45,011 nucleotides of DNA, taken from NCBI GenBank assembly GCA_021734805.1, contig JAIPIG010000017.1:1-45011 (forward strand), read 5' to 3'. Both the position numbers and the translations under genes were made by a program. This document shows, in pieces, positions 25,325 through 33,939 of the stretch (position 1 is the first letter of the stretch; every line of letters starts with the position of its first letter). A model generated the notes under the pieces. That model was not told where the DNA came from. It saw nothing but the letters and a program-made list of their open reading frames with translations, and did no database searches. Source of the DNA: Simkaniaceae bacterium. Its GTDB lineage: Bacteria; Chlamydiota; Chlamydiia; Chlamydiales; JACRBE01.

Positions 25325-26433
25325 CACTATCTAAAGTCAAAGCGACGGCACTGACATTCAAAGAGAATAATATTTATTCGATTTCATCCGCAATCATCGC
25401 TCTTTGTGCCTATTCTTATATTTCTTGTCAGATCAATGCCTTGAATCAAAACTCCTTAACCATGTCAAGTGCGATCAATATTTTTCAAGCGGTGGGGCTT
25501 TTAATTATTGGGTTTTTATCAGACATTTTTTGTCGACGCAAGGTGTTGCTCTATTCGCAAGCAATTGCTTTAGGGCTTTTATTTATTTTATTTTATAATC
25601 CGACAAGTGTTCCGATTTTGGTCTTATTCGCTCTTGTTTTCAGCCCATTTTCCCTTTTGAAGGCGGGGCTTATTGATAATTTGCCCCATGTCCCCAAAAT
25701 TCAAATCATTGCCATTTCCTTTATGATTTTGAATTTACCTGCAGGGCTATACTATAAATTTGTTCAACTCTCTTCGATGTTTAATATAGCATCATCGATT
25801 TGGGCATTAGTGATTAGTTTGATTTTCTCATGGTTTTTCTTTTTTGATCGAAGAGATCGCGCCTCTCATCGCAAAATTAGCTTTCCCATTCAGCGTTTTG
25901 TTCATAAAGAGTGGAAAACAAAATATACCTATACCTTTTTAGCATTCATTTCGGCGCAAGTTGTCTTTTACTTTATCAATAACTTATCTGTAAGATATAC
26001 GGGAAATCCCCTCTTTTTCTCGATAGTCTCAGTCGCCTGTGCCTTTGGTGCTCTTTTTGGGATTTTTTATAAAAAAACACCTCATGCTTCTCTTTTAACC
26101 ATTAATTATGGGTTATGCACGCTGATTGCTTCGATTCCGTTGATTTGTATATATATTTATGGCTTTACTTCGATCGATGTGCCTACCCATTTGGTGATTT
26201 TTTCAACGGTCGTTTTTTTTGCCCTTCCTTTTGCCTATGATATTATTTTAAGTTCTGTTGATGCAAATTTTAGAGGATTAACATGCGGTATCCTCGATTT
26301 TTTCTATGCAGGGGTGACCATTCTCAATATTAAAGTCGGGTATTATTTGACGGATGTTGGAATTGGAGTATCGCTGTTGATTATTCTTCTTTGCTTTTTA
26401 TTTTCTACATTGATGCAGCGGTATGCCGAATAG
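25321..26433 (+). CDS. MFS-like transporter, second of a tandem pair, 370 aa
   Basis: Paralogue of the preceding gene with the same motif A loop (GFLSDIFCRRKVLLY) and the same conserved islands at matching positions. About ten to eleven hydrophobic helices. The ATG at 25321 overlaps the upstream stop codon by 4 bp. The 3' end is 4 bp from the convergent BioF-like gene. The conserved AGL-[IV]-DNLP stretch in both may mark the substrate pathway; it is not a motif I can name. Annotated only as a putative transporter. Confidence 0.75.
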   Translation: MTLSKVKATALTFKENNIYSISSAIIALCAYSYISCQINALNQNSLTMSSAINIFQAVGLLIIGFLSDIFCRRKVLLYSQAIALGLLFILFYNPTSVPILVLFALVFSPFSLLKAGLIDNLPHVPKIQIIAISFMILNLPAGLYYKFVQLSSMFNIASSIWALVISLIFSWFFFFDRRDRASHRKISFPIQRFVHKEWKTKYTYTFLAFISAQVVFYFINNLSVRYTGNPLFFSIVSVACAFGALFGIFYKKTPHASLLTINYGLCTLIASIPLICIYIYGFTSIDVPTHLVIFSTVVFFALPFAYDIILSSVDANFRGLTCGILDFFYAGVTILNIKVGYYLTDVGIGVSLLIILLCFLFSTLMQRYAE

Positions 26434-26437
26434 AGGT

Positions 26438-27619
26438 CTATTGAAACGCCTTTTCATAAGATAAAGGGCGTTTCCAGTGTTTGAGGCGCTCTGAGAAGGC
26501 TTTGATTTGCTCTTTAGTATGGAGTGCGTTGATTGTGAGGCGTATGGTGGGATGTGTCGTTAATCCATTTGATTTTAAGTTTTGAGCGAGAATTTGTTCT
26601 TCGACAAAATAGTGGGAAAGGCTGAAGAGTTCATTATCATTTCTGAGATGAACGGGAATAATGTGTGTTGTTGTTGATCCGATTGCAATTCCCTCGTCAT
26701 GAAGAGCTTCGCGCATTTCTTTGCTGAGGTAGGCGATGCGCATCCTCTCTTCGTGCATATCGGGGATGAGGTCAAGAGAGGCTTCGATGGCTCCGAGGGC
26801 TGCCGGAGGCAATAACGTATCGGCTGCGAGTTCGGGTGAAAAAGAAAGGAGGAATTCTTTCATCATTTCACTGCTAACGACAAAAGAGCCGAAACTTCCA
26901 CAAGATCGACCAAAGGAAGAAACCACGATATCAATGCCTTTTTTTGTAGCGGCAAGGCCAAATCCACTGTGTCCCATTGCAGCAAAACTCAAAGAGTCGT
27001 CAATATATAGAAGGGCTTGGTGTTTTTTAGAGAGATCGACCAGTTCTTTAATCGGAGCTAGATCGCCAAATGCTTGAAAGATCGATTCAGATAAAATCAC
27101 TTTCGGGAGATCGGGGTCAGGATACTCTTCAAGAAGTTGTTTCAAATGCAAGTGATCATTGTGGTGAAAAAAAAGTATTTTAGCAGACGTACGGTGTGCC
27201 GCTTTTTTTATTTGAGAGAAAATTCCCTCATCGATAAAGAGGACGGCCTCTTTTACGGCAATAGGGGACAAAATGAGTTCATGGATATTTTGTAGAGGAT
27301 TAAGGAAAAATGTCGATTCTCGATTGAGGATGCAGGCAAGGCGTTTTTCTAGTTGATATTGTGTTTCTAAATGACTCGTGATCAGTCGGGAAGCAGAAGA
27401 GCCTGCGCCCCATTTGAGCACATATTTAATCGTGTTTTTTTTGACGAAAGGGTGCTGCGCAAGTCCTAAAAAATCGGAAGAATTGAAATTGAGTAGTGGC
27501 TTTTCATTTTGGTTTGCATGCGTATCGTCAAGAGGCAAAATACATTTGAGCTGCTTGTAGCGACTCTGCTTGAGCTTTTTATCGAGAAGGTGTTTGTAAT
27601 AAGCTTCTTTTGTATTCAT
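26438..27619 (-). CDS. 2-oxoamine synthase (BioF/KBL-like) homologue lacking the PLP lysine
   Basis: 393 aa, the usual length of 8-amino-7-oxononanoate synthase. Family landmarks are present: NFNSSDFLGLAQHP near the N-terminus, WGAGSSASRLITSHLETQ, and LSESIFQAFGDLAPIKELV. Active-site positions are changed. The PLP-binding motif, usually T-x-x-K-A-x-G-[ST]-x-G, reads SSFGRSCGSFGSF with Arg238 (codon CGA, 26906-26908) in place of Lys. The DE/DDAH motif reads DDSLSF, and the HASIxDG motif reads DEGIFSQ with its His gone. The frame is intact over the whole length, so it is a maintained protein and not a recent pseudogene, but it should not form an internal aldimine. It may be a pseudoenzyme or a binding protein. 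Confidence 0.8.
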   Translation of the reverse strand: MNTKEAYYKHLLDKKLKQSRYKQLKCILPLDDTHANQNEKPLLNFNSSDFLGLAQHPFVKKNTIKYVLKWGAGSSASRLITSHLETQYQLEKRLACILNRESTFFLNPLQNIHELILSPIAVKEAVLFIDEGIFSQIKKAAHRTSAKILFFHHNDHLHLKQLLEEYPDPDLPKVILSESIFQAFGDLAPIKELVDLSKKHQALLYIDDSLSFAAMGHSGFGLAATKKGIDIVVSSFGRSCGSFGSFVVSSEMMKEFLLSFSPELAADTLLPPAALGAIEASLDLIPDMHEERMRIAYLSKEMREALHDEGIAIGSTTTHIIPVHLRNDNELFSLSHYFVEEQILAQNLKSNGLTTHPTIRLTINALHTKEQIKAFSERLKHWKRPLSYEKAFQ

Positions 27620-27694
27620 CTTTGGATAGCAACAAAGTTAATGAGTCAAGTCTGAACCTCAATGGTTTTTTTTTCAATCTTTAACTGTTCTTTA

Positions 27695-28318
27695 TTATGC
27701 AAAGACTAATGGAGAGAGTGAATTGGGAACCTTATCTCCAAAGGCAAGGCCTTTGCGTTTGAGCTCATGTTGAAAAGGGTCATTCGGTTCCTCCCGATAA
27801 ATGAGATCATTGCTTCCGTATCCTATGAGCAAATAGAGTCCTTGCCGTGCGCGGATGAGTGGCTCAAATGAGATGAGTTTTTCCACAGGAAAAAAATAAA
27901 GAGAGTGGGGGGATTGCGTGAAGGGGAGTTCTGCCTCAATCTCAATGGGTTCAAGGCAAAGAATAGCCCCACAGCGCAAAGATTGAAAACAAAACTGAGA
28001 TCCGAAGGGGTGTGGTGATTTAAATAAAGAGGGGAGGGGCGCTACATCGGGCGCGGGAAAGAGGAGTTGGTCAAAAGCAATGCGAAATGATTTTTGATGG
28101 TTTAGAGCGGTAAAGACAGATAGAAGAGAGCGCTTAAGAAAAATTTTTTGTACTTGGGGATAGCGGAGAAAAAGATTGCGAGAGGATTTCCATTGCGCCT
28201 CTTTTTTTCCAATATCCAATAAAGTGGTGATTTCTTGATCGGAAAAGGGGTGGTCGAATTCAATTCCATGCCCTTCTTTAAATTGCCGAATTTCTTTTTC
28301 AGTGACATTAATGCGCAT
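27695..28318 (-). CDS. Conserved chlamydial protein next to dapL (CT391-like), 207 aa
   Basis: The start overlaps the dapL stop (ATGCGCATAA), so the two are translationally coupled. I recall that dapL (CT390) in C. trachomatis is adjacent to an unknown gene CT391; gene order rather than a motif is the basis for this suggestion. The C-terminal half (SLRCGAILCLEPIEIEAELP... and FPVEKLISFEPL) looks like a beta-rich fold, as in cupin or 2-oxoglutarate dioxygenase-like proteins, but I cannot point to a metal-binding HxD...H set. No signal peptide or membrane segment. Confidence 0.6.
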   Translation of the reverse strand: MRINVTEKEIRQFKEGHGIEFDHPFSDQEITTLLDIGKKEAQWKSSRNLFLRYPQVQKIFLKRSLLSVFTALNHQKSFRIAFDQLLFPAPDVAPLPSLFKSPHPFGSQFCFQSLRCGAILCLEPIEIEAELPFTQSPHSLYFFPVEKLISFEPLIRARQGLYLLIGYGSNDLIYREEPNDPFQHELKRKGLAFGDKVPNSLSPLVFA

Positions 28319-29510
28319 AAACTTCTCTGTAGGTAGTTGTAAGACGTTGGATAGCTTGGGTTGCTTTTTCGATTGTCGTAAGGCCTGATAATCTCATATA
28401 TCCTTCTGAGTCCTTGCCAAAACCGCTTCCCGGAACGGCGACAATATGAAGTTGGTTGAGCAGAAACTCAAAAAAGGAGATGGATGTCTGATCTGTCGGG
28501 ATTTTCCACCAAATATAGGGGCAATCGATGCCTCCATATGAGGTGAAGCCGAGTTGATTGAGCCCTTCTTTTAAAACTGCTGTCGCTTCATGGTATTTGG
28601 CAATATCGCGTCCGATATGTTTTTTTCCCTCAAAAGATAGGGCCATTTCCGCTGCTTTTTGTACCGGATAGGCGACCCCGTTCGATGTCACTATGCGTGC
28701 ATAAGTCACGAGTTTCAGAAGAGACGTCAGATGGCCATTGGCTCTAACATGGATTTTTTGGGGGCAAATAAAATAACCGCAGCGCAATCCGGTAAAGCCG
28801 GCTGATTTGGAAAAACTGCAAAATTCAAGGGCCACTTCATCCGCTCCCTCGATTTCATAAATTGAAGAGGGGACCTCATCGCGTGTAATAAAGGCTTGAT
28901 AAGCTCCGTCATACAAAATGAGGGCATCATTTTGTTTTGCATATTCAACCCATTGCTTCAATTCTTGACGCGTTAGCGCAATCCCTGTTGGGTTGTGGGG
29001 AGAGCAGAGATAAATGACATCGACTTTGGATGTCGGAAGGGGAAAAGAAAGCGTCTCTTTATATTGCGCGGGAAGCAGTTCAATATGAGAGGGGGCCGTT
29101 CCTTGCAGTTTCATGATTTCTAAATAAGCGGGATAAGAGGGGGATTGAATGGCGAAGCGAGTGGAGGGGTGCATCAAGAGGGGAAATAAGGTGATGGGTG
29201 TTGCAATGCCATCAGTAATAATGACTTCATCAGGGGTGAATGAGTGATAGGCACTGCATTGACTCAAAATGGCTTCTTTTAAAAAGAGATACCCACATTC
29301 AGGGCCATATCCATAGAGTTTTGAGGAGCCGGCCATCTCTTGAGTTGCTTTTTGGAGGGCATTCGAGATGAAATCATTTAAAGGATAGGCAATATCACCA
29401 ATTCCAAGATCGATCAATTGCTTGGGATCAAAAAGGCGTTTTTGTTCACTGACAAAACTAAAAATATAATTCGTTTCAATTGTTTGGAGATGATCTTTTA
29501 TGTGGGCCAT
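28308..29510 (-). CDS. dapL: LL-diaminopimelate aminotransferase
   Basis: 400 aa from ATG at 29510 (an upstream TTG at 29537 would add nine residues). It is a PLP enzyme converting tetrahydrodipicolinate to LL-diaminopimelate in one step, for lysine and peptidoglycan. Seen: LGIGDIAYPL, the GYGPECGY substrate region, the LCSPHNPTG motif, the PLP lysine in EFCSFSKSAGFTG, and RCGYFI. It aligns well with my recollection of the C. trachomatis enzyme (CT390). It is divergently transcribed from rnc with an ~88-bp gap and overlaps the next minus-strand gene by 11 bp. Confidence 0.92.
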   Translation of the reverse strand: MAHIKDHLQTIETNYIFSFVSEQKRLFDPKQLIDLGIGDIAYPLNDFISNALQKATQEMAGSSKLYGYGPECGYLFLKEAILSQCSAYHSFTPDEVIITDGIATPITLFPLLMHPSTRFAIQSPSYPAYLEIMKLQGTAPSHIELLPAQYKETLSFPLPTSKVDVIYLCSPHNPTGIALTRQELKQWVEYAKQNDALILYDGAYQAFITRDEVPSSIYEIEGADEVALEFCSFSKSAGFTGLRCGYFICPQKIHVRANGHLTSLLKLVTYARIVTSNGVAYPVQKAAEMALSFEGKKHIGRDIAKYHEATAVLKEGLNQLGFTSYGGIDCPYIWWKIPTDQTSISFFEFLLNQLHIVAVPGSGFGKDSEGYMRLSGLTTIEKATQAIQRLTTTYREVYAH

Positions 29511-29598
29511 AACTTGTTTCTGTAAATCACGTGACAAAAATAATAACTTATCCCAATATAAATCGGTAGCCCTATTGGGAATTTTCCGGATATTGTTG

Positions 29599-30315
29599 AT
29601 GTTTGACTTGGAATTATTTGAAAATAATTTAGCTCTTATTGAAGAGAAACTGAATTACCGCTTCAAGGATATTGCCCTTTTGCGCATGGCTTGTATCCAT
29701 TCTTCTTTTATGAATGAATATCGCGATATCGATTTTGAGCATAATGAAAGGATCGAATTTTTAGGAGATGCCGTTTTGGGACTCATTGTTTGCGACGAAC
29801 TCTATCGCCTTTTATCCACCCAAGATGAGGGAAAGCTCTCCCATCTCAAATCACAGTTGATTGAGGCGCCGGCCTGTGTGAAATATATAGATAAGTTGGG
29901 CATTGCGGAATTCATTATGACGGGAAGAGGAGAGAGCCGCAACCAAGGAAAAGGGCGTCAAACGATTTTGGCTGATTTTTTTGAGGCGGTGATCGGCGCG
30001 ATTTATCTCGATAGCGGGTTTGACCGGGCTAAGGCCTTTTTTCTTGAGCATTTTTGTGAGGATATCCAAGAGGCCATTGACCATCCGGAAGAGAATGCAA
30101 AAGTATTGCTCCAAGATCATATGCAAAAGCTCTATAAGCAACATCCCGAGTATCACTTGATTAGCGAAGAGGGGCCGGGACATGATAAGGTATTTATCAT
30201 CGGCGTCTATTTTCAGGCCGAAGAACTTGCTCGGGGAGAAGGGGCCTCAAAGAAGGAGGCTCAACTTGCAGCAGCTAAAGAAGCCCTTAAAAAAATTAAA
30301 AATCTTTCCCCATGA
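29599..30315 (+). CDS. rnc: Ribonuclease III
   Basis: 239 aa from ATG 29599; the longer ORF from 29500 would run into dapL and adds a non-homologous tail. It cleaves double-stranded RNA (rRNA precursors, structured mRNAs). The signature HNERIEFLGDAVLG is at ~48-61 and the second catalytic Asp/Glu region reads LADFFEAVIGAIYLD. A C-terminal dsRNA-binding domain ends GEGASKKEAQLAAAKEAL. It is followed 33 bp later by radA, the order known in Chlamydia (CT297-CT298). Confidence 0.95.
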   Translation: MFDLELFENNLALIEEKLNYRFKDIALLRMACIHSSFMNEYRDIDFEHNERIEFLGDAVLGLIVCDELYRLLSTQDEGKLSHLKSQLIEAPACVKYIDKLGIAEFIMTGRGESRNQGKGRQTILADFFEAVIGAIYLDSGFDRAKAFFLEHFCEDIQEAIDHPEENAKVLLQDHMQKLYKQHPEYHLISEEGPGHDKVFIIGVYFQAEELARGEGASKKEAQLAAAKEALKKIKNLSP

Positions 30316-30348
30316 GTAAGGGGGGATGACGCTTAAGGTTAGAATCAA

Positions 30349-31725
30349 ATGGCAACAAAAGTTAAAGCAATTTGGGCCTGTCATGAATGCGGCCATCAGC
30401 AATATAAATGGTCGGGAAGTTGTCCCATGTGTCAGAATTGGGATACTCTCGTTGAAGAGAAGGTCATCGATCCCAAATCAAAAGGACGCTTTGATATCAA
30501 AGACACTCCGGTCGCTGTCCCTGTTCGGATTGATCAGGTGACATTTGAAGATGCTGAGCGCACCTCATCGGGGATGAAAGAAGTGGATCGCCTGCTTGGC
30601 GGCGGCATTGTGATGGGATCTTTATCTCTTATCGGGGGGGCGCCCGGCATAGGCAAATCAACGATGATGCTGATCTTATCTCAGAAATTGGCAGAGCAGG
30701 GGAAAAAAGTTTTATATATTTGCGGAGAGGAGTCTGTTTATCAAACATCGCTTCGAGCAAAGCGCATCGGCGTGAACCACCCTAATATTTATCTCTATAA
30801 TGAAACGGTCTTTTCTCATATTAAAGATCAAATCGAACTGATTCGCCCTGACATTTTAATTGTCGATTCAATTCAAATCGTCTACAAAAGTGATATCCCT
30901 TCTCTCCCCGGATCTCTCACGCAGGTGAAAGAGATCGCAATGGAATGCATGCATATTGCTAAAAAAAGAGGGATTACCACTTTTTTGATTGGTCATGTGA
31001 CAAAAACGGGTGAAATCGCCGGTCCTCGCGTTTTAGAGCATCTTGTCGATACCGTGCTTGACTTTGAAGGGGATCGGCAGCATGGTTTCCGCATTTTACG
31101 CGCCATTAAAAATCGTTTTGGTCCTACGGATGAAGTCGCTATTTTTGAAATGCGCTCTATCGGCCTCTCTGAGGTAAGCAATCCTTCAGAGGTGTTTTTA
31201 AGTGAGAGAATCCGAGAATCTCCCGGTTCTGCAATTGTTCCGACGCTTGAGGGATCTCGAGCTATTCTCGTTGAAATCCAAGCGCTTGTCGCCTCGGCTA
31301 ATTTTGCCACCTCAACACGCCGCTCCAATGGAATTGATCAAAACAGATTGGGATTATTGCTTGCCGTTTTAGAAAAGAAAATGGGGTATCATTTCCATTC
31401 GCTCGATGTCTATGTATCGATTGCCGGTGGGATGAAAATTATTGAGCCTGCCATTGATTTGGGTATTTTAATGTCGATTGCCTCATCATTTTGCACCAAG
31501 TCGATCTCATCACATACCATTGTGATTGGTGAGGTGGGGCTGGGGGGAGAGGTTCGCTCCATTCCCCGCATTGAGAGTCGCATTAAAGAGGCGATCCATC
31601 TCGGATTCAAACAATGTATTTTACCGAAAAAAAATTGTCATTCGATTTCAAAATCTTTGCAAAACTCGATTGATTTGAAAGGTGTTGAAATGGTCGAAGA
31701 GGCTGTTGACTTACTGCTCGGATAG
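30349..31725 (+). CDS. radA: DNA repair protein RadA (Sms)
   Basis: 458 aa, the normal size. It promotes branch migration and processing of recombination intermediates. Domains in order: a C4 zinc finger (CHECGHQQYKWSGSCPMC, ~11-28), a RecA-like ATPase with Walker A GGAPGIGKS (~95-103), the RadA-specific KNRFG motif (~254), and a Lon-protease-like C-terminal domain without the catalytic Ser/Lys pair. It lies between rnc and hemC, 10 bp from the hemC ATG, so all three are likely one transcript. Confidence 0.95.
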   Translation: MATKVKAIWACHECGHQQYKWSGSCPMCQNWDTLVEEKVIDPKSKGRFDIKDTPVAVPVRIDQVTFEDAERTSSGMKEVDRLLGGGIVMGSLSLIGGAPGIGKSTMMLILSQKLAEQGKKVLYICGEESVYQTSLRAKRIGVNHPNIYLYNETVFSHIKDQIELIRPDILIVDSIQIVYKSDIPSLPGSLTQVKEIAMECMHIAKKRGITTFLIGHVTKTGEIAGPRVLEHLVDTVLDFEGDRQHGFRILRAIKNRFGPTDEVAIFEMRSIGLSEVSNPSEVFLSERIRESPGSAIVPTLEGSRAILVEIQALVASANFATSTRRSNGIDQNRLGLLLAVLEKKMGYHFHSLDVYVSIAGGMKIIEPAIDLGILMSIASSFCTKSISSHTIVIGEVGLGGEVRSIPRIESRIKEAIHLGFKQCILPKKNCHSISKSLQNSIDLKGVEMVEEAVDLLLG

Positions 31726-31735
31726 GAGGGCCCCA

Positions 31736-32401
31736 ATGGAGATTGCTTGTATAGCCCGCGCCTCAAAATTGTCACAGGTCCAAGTTCGAGAAGTACTGGC
31801 CCTCCTTCAAAAGATCGATGCTAATATCTGCTTTGCTATTCAGTGCATTCAATCTCACGGCGATATCGATTTAAAGACCTCTTTACGCGATCTGGGACAA
31901 ACTGATTTTTTTACAAAAGAAATGGACGAGGCTCTTTTAAACAATGAGGCGCGCATTGCTATCCATTCGGCAAAAGATCTTCCAAGTCCTCTTTGCAAAG
32001 GACTCAGTATTGCTGCGATTACGCATGGAGTGGATCCGTCCGATTGTCTCGTTATGAAACCGGGATCCGCCTTTGATACCATTCCTTTGGGGGGAGTGAT
32101 AGCCACATCATCTCAGCGAAGAGATGAGGTGATCCGCCATTTGCGGCCTGATTTGGTTTGCTGCGATATTCGCGGGACGATTGAATCGAGGTTGAAAGCC
32201 CTAGATGATACCTCAATCGATGGCGTGGTGATTGCCAAAGCAGCTTTGATTCGCCTCGATCTTCTCCATTTGAATTGGATGAGTCTTCCGGGAGAAACAG
32301 CCGCTAATCAGGGGAAGCTCGCTATTGTTTGTCGAGAAGAAGATCTTGAGATGAGAGACTTATTTGAGGCAATAGATGCGCGTATTATATCTCGGACTTG
32401 A
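31736..32401 (+). CDS. hemC: Hydroxymethylbilane synthase, short form lacking domain 3
   Basis: 221 aa from ATG 31736, chosen because GGAGG (31726-31730) sits immediately before it. It condenses four porphobilinogen units into hydroxymethylbilane. Domains 1 and 2 are recognisable: IARASKLSQVQVREV, DIDLKTSL, AIHSAKDLPSP, ATSSQRRDEV, DIRGTIESRL and ANQGKLAIVCR. The protein stops there. The usual enzyme is ~310 aa, with a third domain carrying the cysteine that binds the dipyrromethane cofactor. I recall chlamydial HemC being short too (~240 aa), so this is probably a lineage form, but the cofactor attachment is then unexplained. It overlaps hemD by 26 bp. Confidence 0.88.
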   Translation: MEIACIARASKLSQVQVREVLALLQKIDANICFAIQCIQSHGDIDLKTSLRDLGQTDFFTKEMDEALLNNEARIAIHSAKDLPSPLCKGLSIAAITHGVDPSDCLVMKPGSAFDTIPLGGVIATSSQRRDEVIRHLRPDLVCCDIRGTIESRLKALDDTSIDGVVIAKAALIRLDLLHLNWMSLPGETAANQGKLAIVCREEDLEMRDLFEAIDARIISRT

Positions 32402-32993
32402 TCCGTCTCATTTAAAAGAGGGGCATGATGTCGATCACCTCCCTTTAATTGAGATTTGGCCTTTGCCCTTTTCTCTGAGGTTTCCATTGGCTCATTATAC
32501 CCATTTCGTGATCACTTCAAAGCAGGCCGTAAAGATTTTTTTTCAAAAGGAAAACCCACAAGAAGTTGTGGCTCAAGTGTTTGCCATCGGCCCCTCAACT
32601 GCTTATGCCTTAAGCACTTGTGGAATTTCAGCAAAAATCCCGCAACAATATACACAGGAGGGACTCATTGATTTATTGAGGGAAGAGCGTCTTGAAAAAG
32701 CGCATATTCTCTATCCGCGCTCACAGCTCGCACGTCCTAACCTCTTCGAAGAATGTCTTAAGAGAGGTGCTTCTATAGAGGTCATCGATTTATATACAAC
32801 ACAAGCGAAACCGGGTGTAGAAATCCCTTCTCTTGATCTCTATGATCAGGTCTATTTTACGAGTCCTTCAATTGTTAATATTTTTTTTAATATATATAGG
32901 GGGCCTTTCTTAGGAAAAAAATTTGTTCCTATTGGTCCTGTCACTCAGAAAGCACTTGAAAACAAGAGGTTATACCATTCATTAAAATTTTAA
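32376..32993 (+). CDS. hemD: Uroporphyrinogen-III synthase
   Basis: 205 aa, a little shorter than the typical ~240. It closes and inverts ring D of hydroxymethylbilane. The family is poorly conserved; recognition rests on the two-lobed pattern FVITSKQAVKIFF / VFAIGPSTAYAL in the first half and ILYPRSQLARPNLFEECLKR / VYFTSPSIVNIFF / FVPIGPVTQKAL in the second. Position right after hemC with a 26-bp overlap supports the call strongly. It is followed by a new promoter for accD. Confidence 0.85.
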   Translation: MRVLYLGLDPSHLKEGHDVDHLPLIEIWPLPFSLRFPLAHYTHFVITSKQAVKIFFQKENPQEVVAQVFAIGPSTAYALSTCGISAKIPQQYTQEGLIDLLREERLEKAHILYPRSQLARPNLFEECLKRGASIEVIDLYTTQAKPGVEIPSLDLYDQVYFTSPSIVNIFFNIYRGPFLGKKFVPIGPVTQKALENKRLYHSLKF

Positions 32994-33008
32994 CTACGCG
33001 TGCTGCTA

Positions 33009-33037
33009 TTGAGTAGAATTGATTTTTGTGCTATACT
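33009..33037 (+). promoter_or_regulatory. Sigma-70-like promoter upstream of accD
   Basis: TTGAGT (33009-33014), 17-bp spacer, TATACT (33032-33037), with TG one base before the -10 box (extended -10). The block TTTTTGTGCTATA is shared exactly with the ptsN2 promoter at 34948-34977. Confidence 0.6.
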
Positions 33038-33069
33038 CTCTCCTCAAATGACATTAAAAGGAGAGTCTA

Positions 33070-33930
33070 GTGGGACTCATGCGGCTTTTTTCAAGACAAA
33101 AACCTAAAATCAAAATCGAATCGGCAAAAAGTGACGGATTTAGCGGGTGGATTAAATGCAGCGGATGTGAGGAAACAATTCACAAAAGTGAATTGAAAAA
33201 CAACATCAATTGCTGTCCCAAATGCAACTTTCATTACCGCATTACACTTCAACAACGCATTCAATTGCTTGCAGATGAGAAGACATTTGTCGAAATGTTT
33301 GATCATTTAGAAGCGAAAGACCCACTCTCTTTTGAAGATTCCGAAAAATATATCGAGCGCATTGCAAGGGCAAAAGATAAGACAAAGCGGAAAGAAGCGG
33401 TGATTGTCGGAGTGTGTGAGATGGAAGGGCACAAGACGGCACTTGCTATTATGGATTTTAGCTATATGGGCGGATCAATGGGATCTGTCGTAGGCGAGAT
33501 GCTAACGCTGATCATTGAACATGCAACCTCTCATCGACTTCCAATGATTATTGTTTCCGCATCGGGAGGTGCTCGAATGCAAGAATCCACATTATCGTTG
33601 ATGCAAATGGCGAAAACATCGGCAGCACTTGCAAAACATAGCGAAGCGGGGTTACCTTATATTTCAGTATTGACGAATCCGACAACCGGAGGGGTGACCG
33701 CTTCTTTTGCCTTTTTAGGTGATATTATTATCGCTGAGCCTAAAGCTTTAATTGGCTTTGCAGGCCCTCGCGTTGTTGAGCAGACGATTGGTCACAAATT
33801 GCCGCCGGGAGCGCAACGATCGGAATTCCTTTTAGAAAAGGGAATGATTGATTGTATTGCTCCTCGCAAAGAATTAAAACGGAAAATCGTTTTAATGATA
33901 GAATTTTTATCGGCACATTGCCGCAAATGA
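33070..33930 (+). CDS. accD: Acetyl-CoA carboxylase carboxyltransferase beta subunit
   Basis: 286 aa. With AccA it transfers CO2 from carboxybiotin to acetyl-CoA, giving malonyl-CoA for fatty-acid synthesis. The C4 zinc ribbon (CSGC near residue 32 and CCPKC near residue 50) precedes the crotonase-like core, with SASGGARMQESTLSLMQM and the oxyanion-loop region GGVTASFAFLGD. GTG 33070 is favoured because AAGGAG lies about 6 nt before it; ATG 33079 would be too far. accA is not in the window. It opens the accD-dut-ptsN1-ptsN2 block known in Chlamydia (CT293-CT290). Confidence 0.93.
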   Translation: MGLMRLFSRQKPKIKIESAKSDGFSGWIKCSGCEETIHKSELKNNINCCPKCNFHYRITLQQRIQLLADEKTFVEMFDHLEAKDPLSFEDSEKYIERIARAKDKTKRKEAVIVGVCEMEGHKTALAIMDFSYMGGSMGSVVGEMLTLIIEHATSHRLPMIIVSASGGARMQESTLSLMQMAKTSAALAKHSEAGLPYISVLTNPTTGGVTASFAFLGDIIIAEPKALIGFAGPRVVEQTIGHKLPPGAQRSEFLLEKGMIDCIAPRKELKRKIVLMIEFLSAHCRK

Positions 33931-33939
33931 GAGTGAGAT

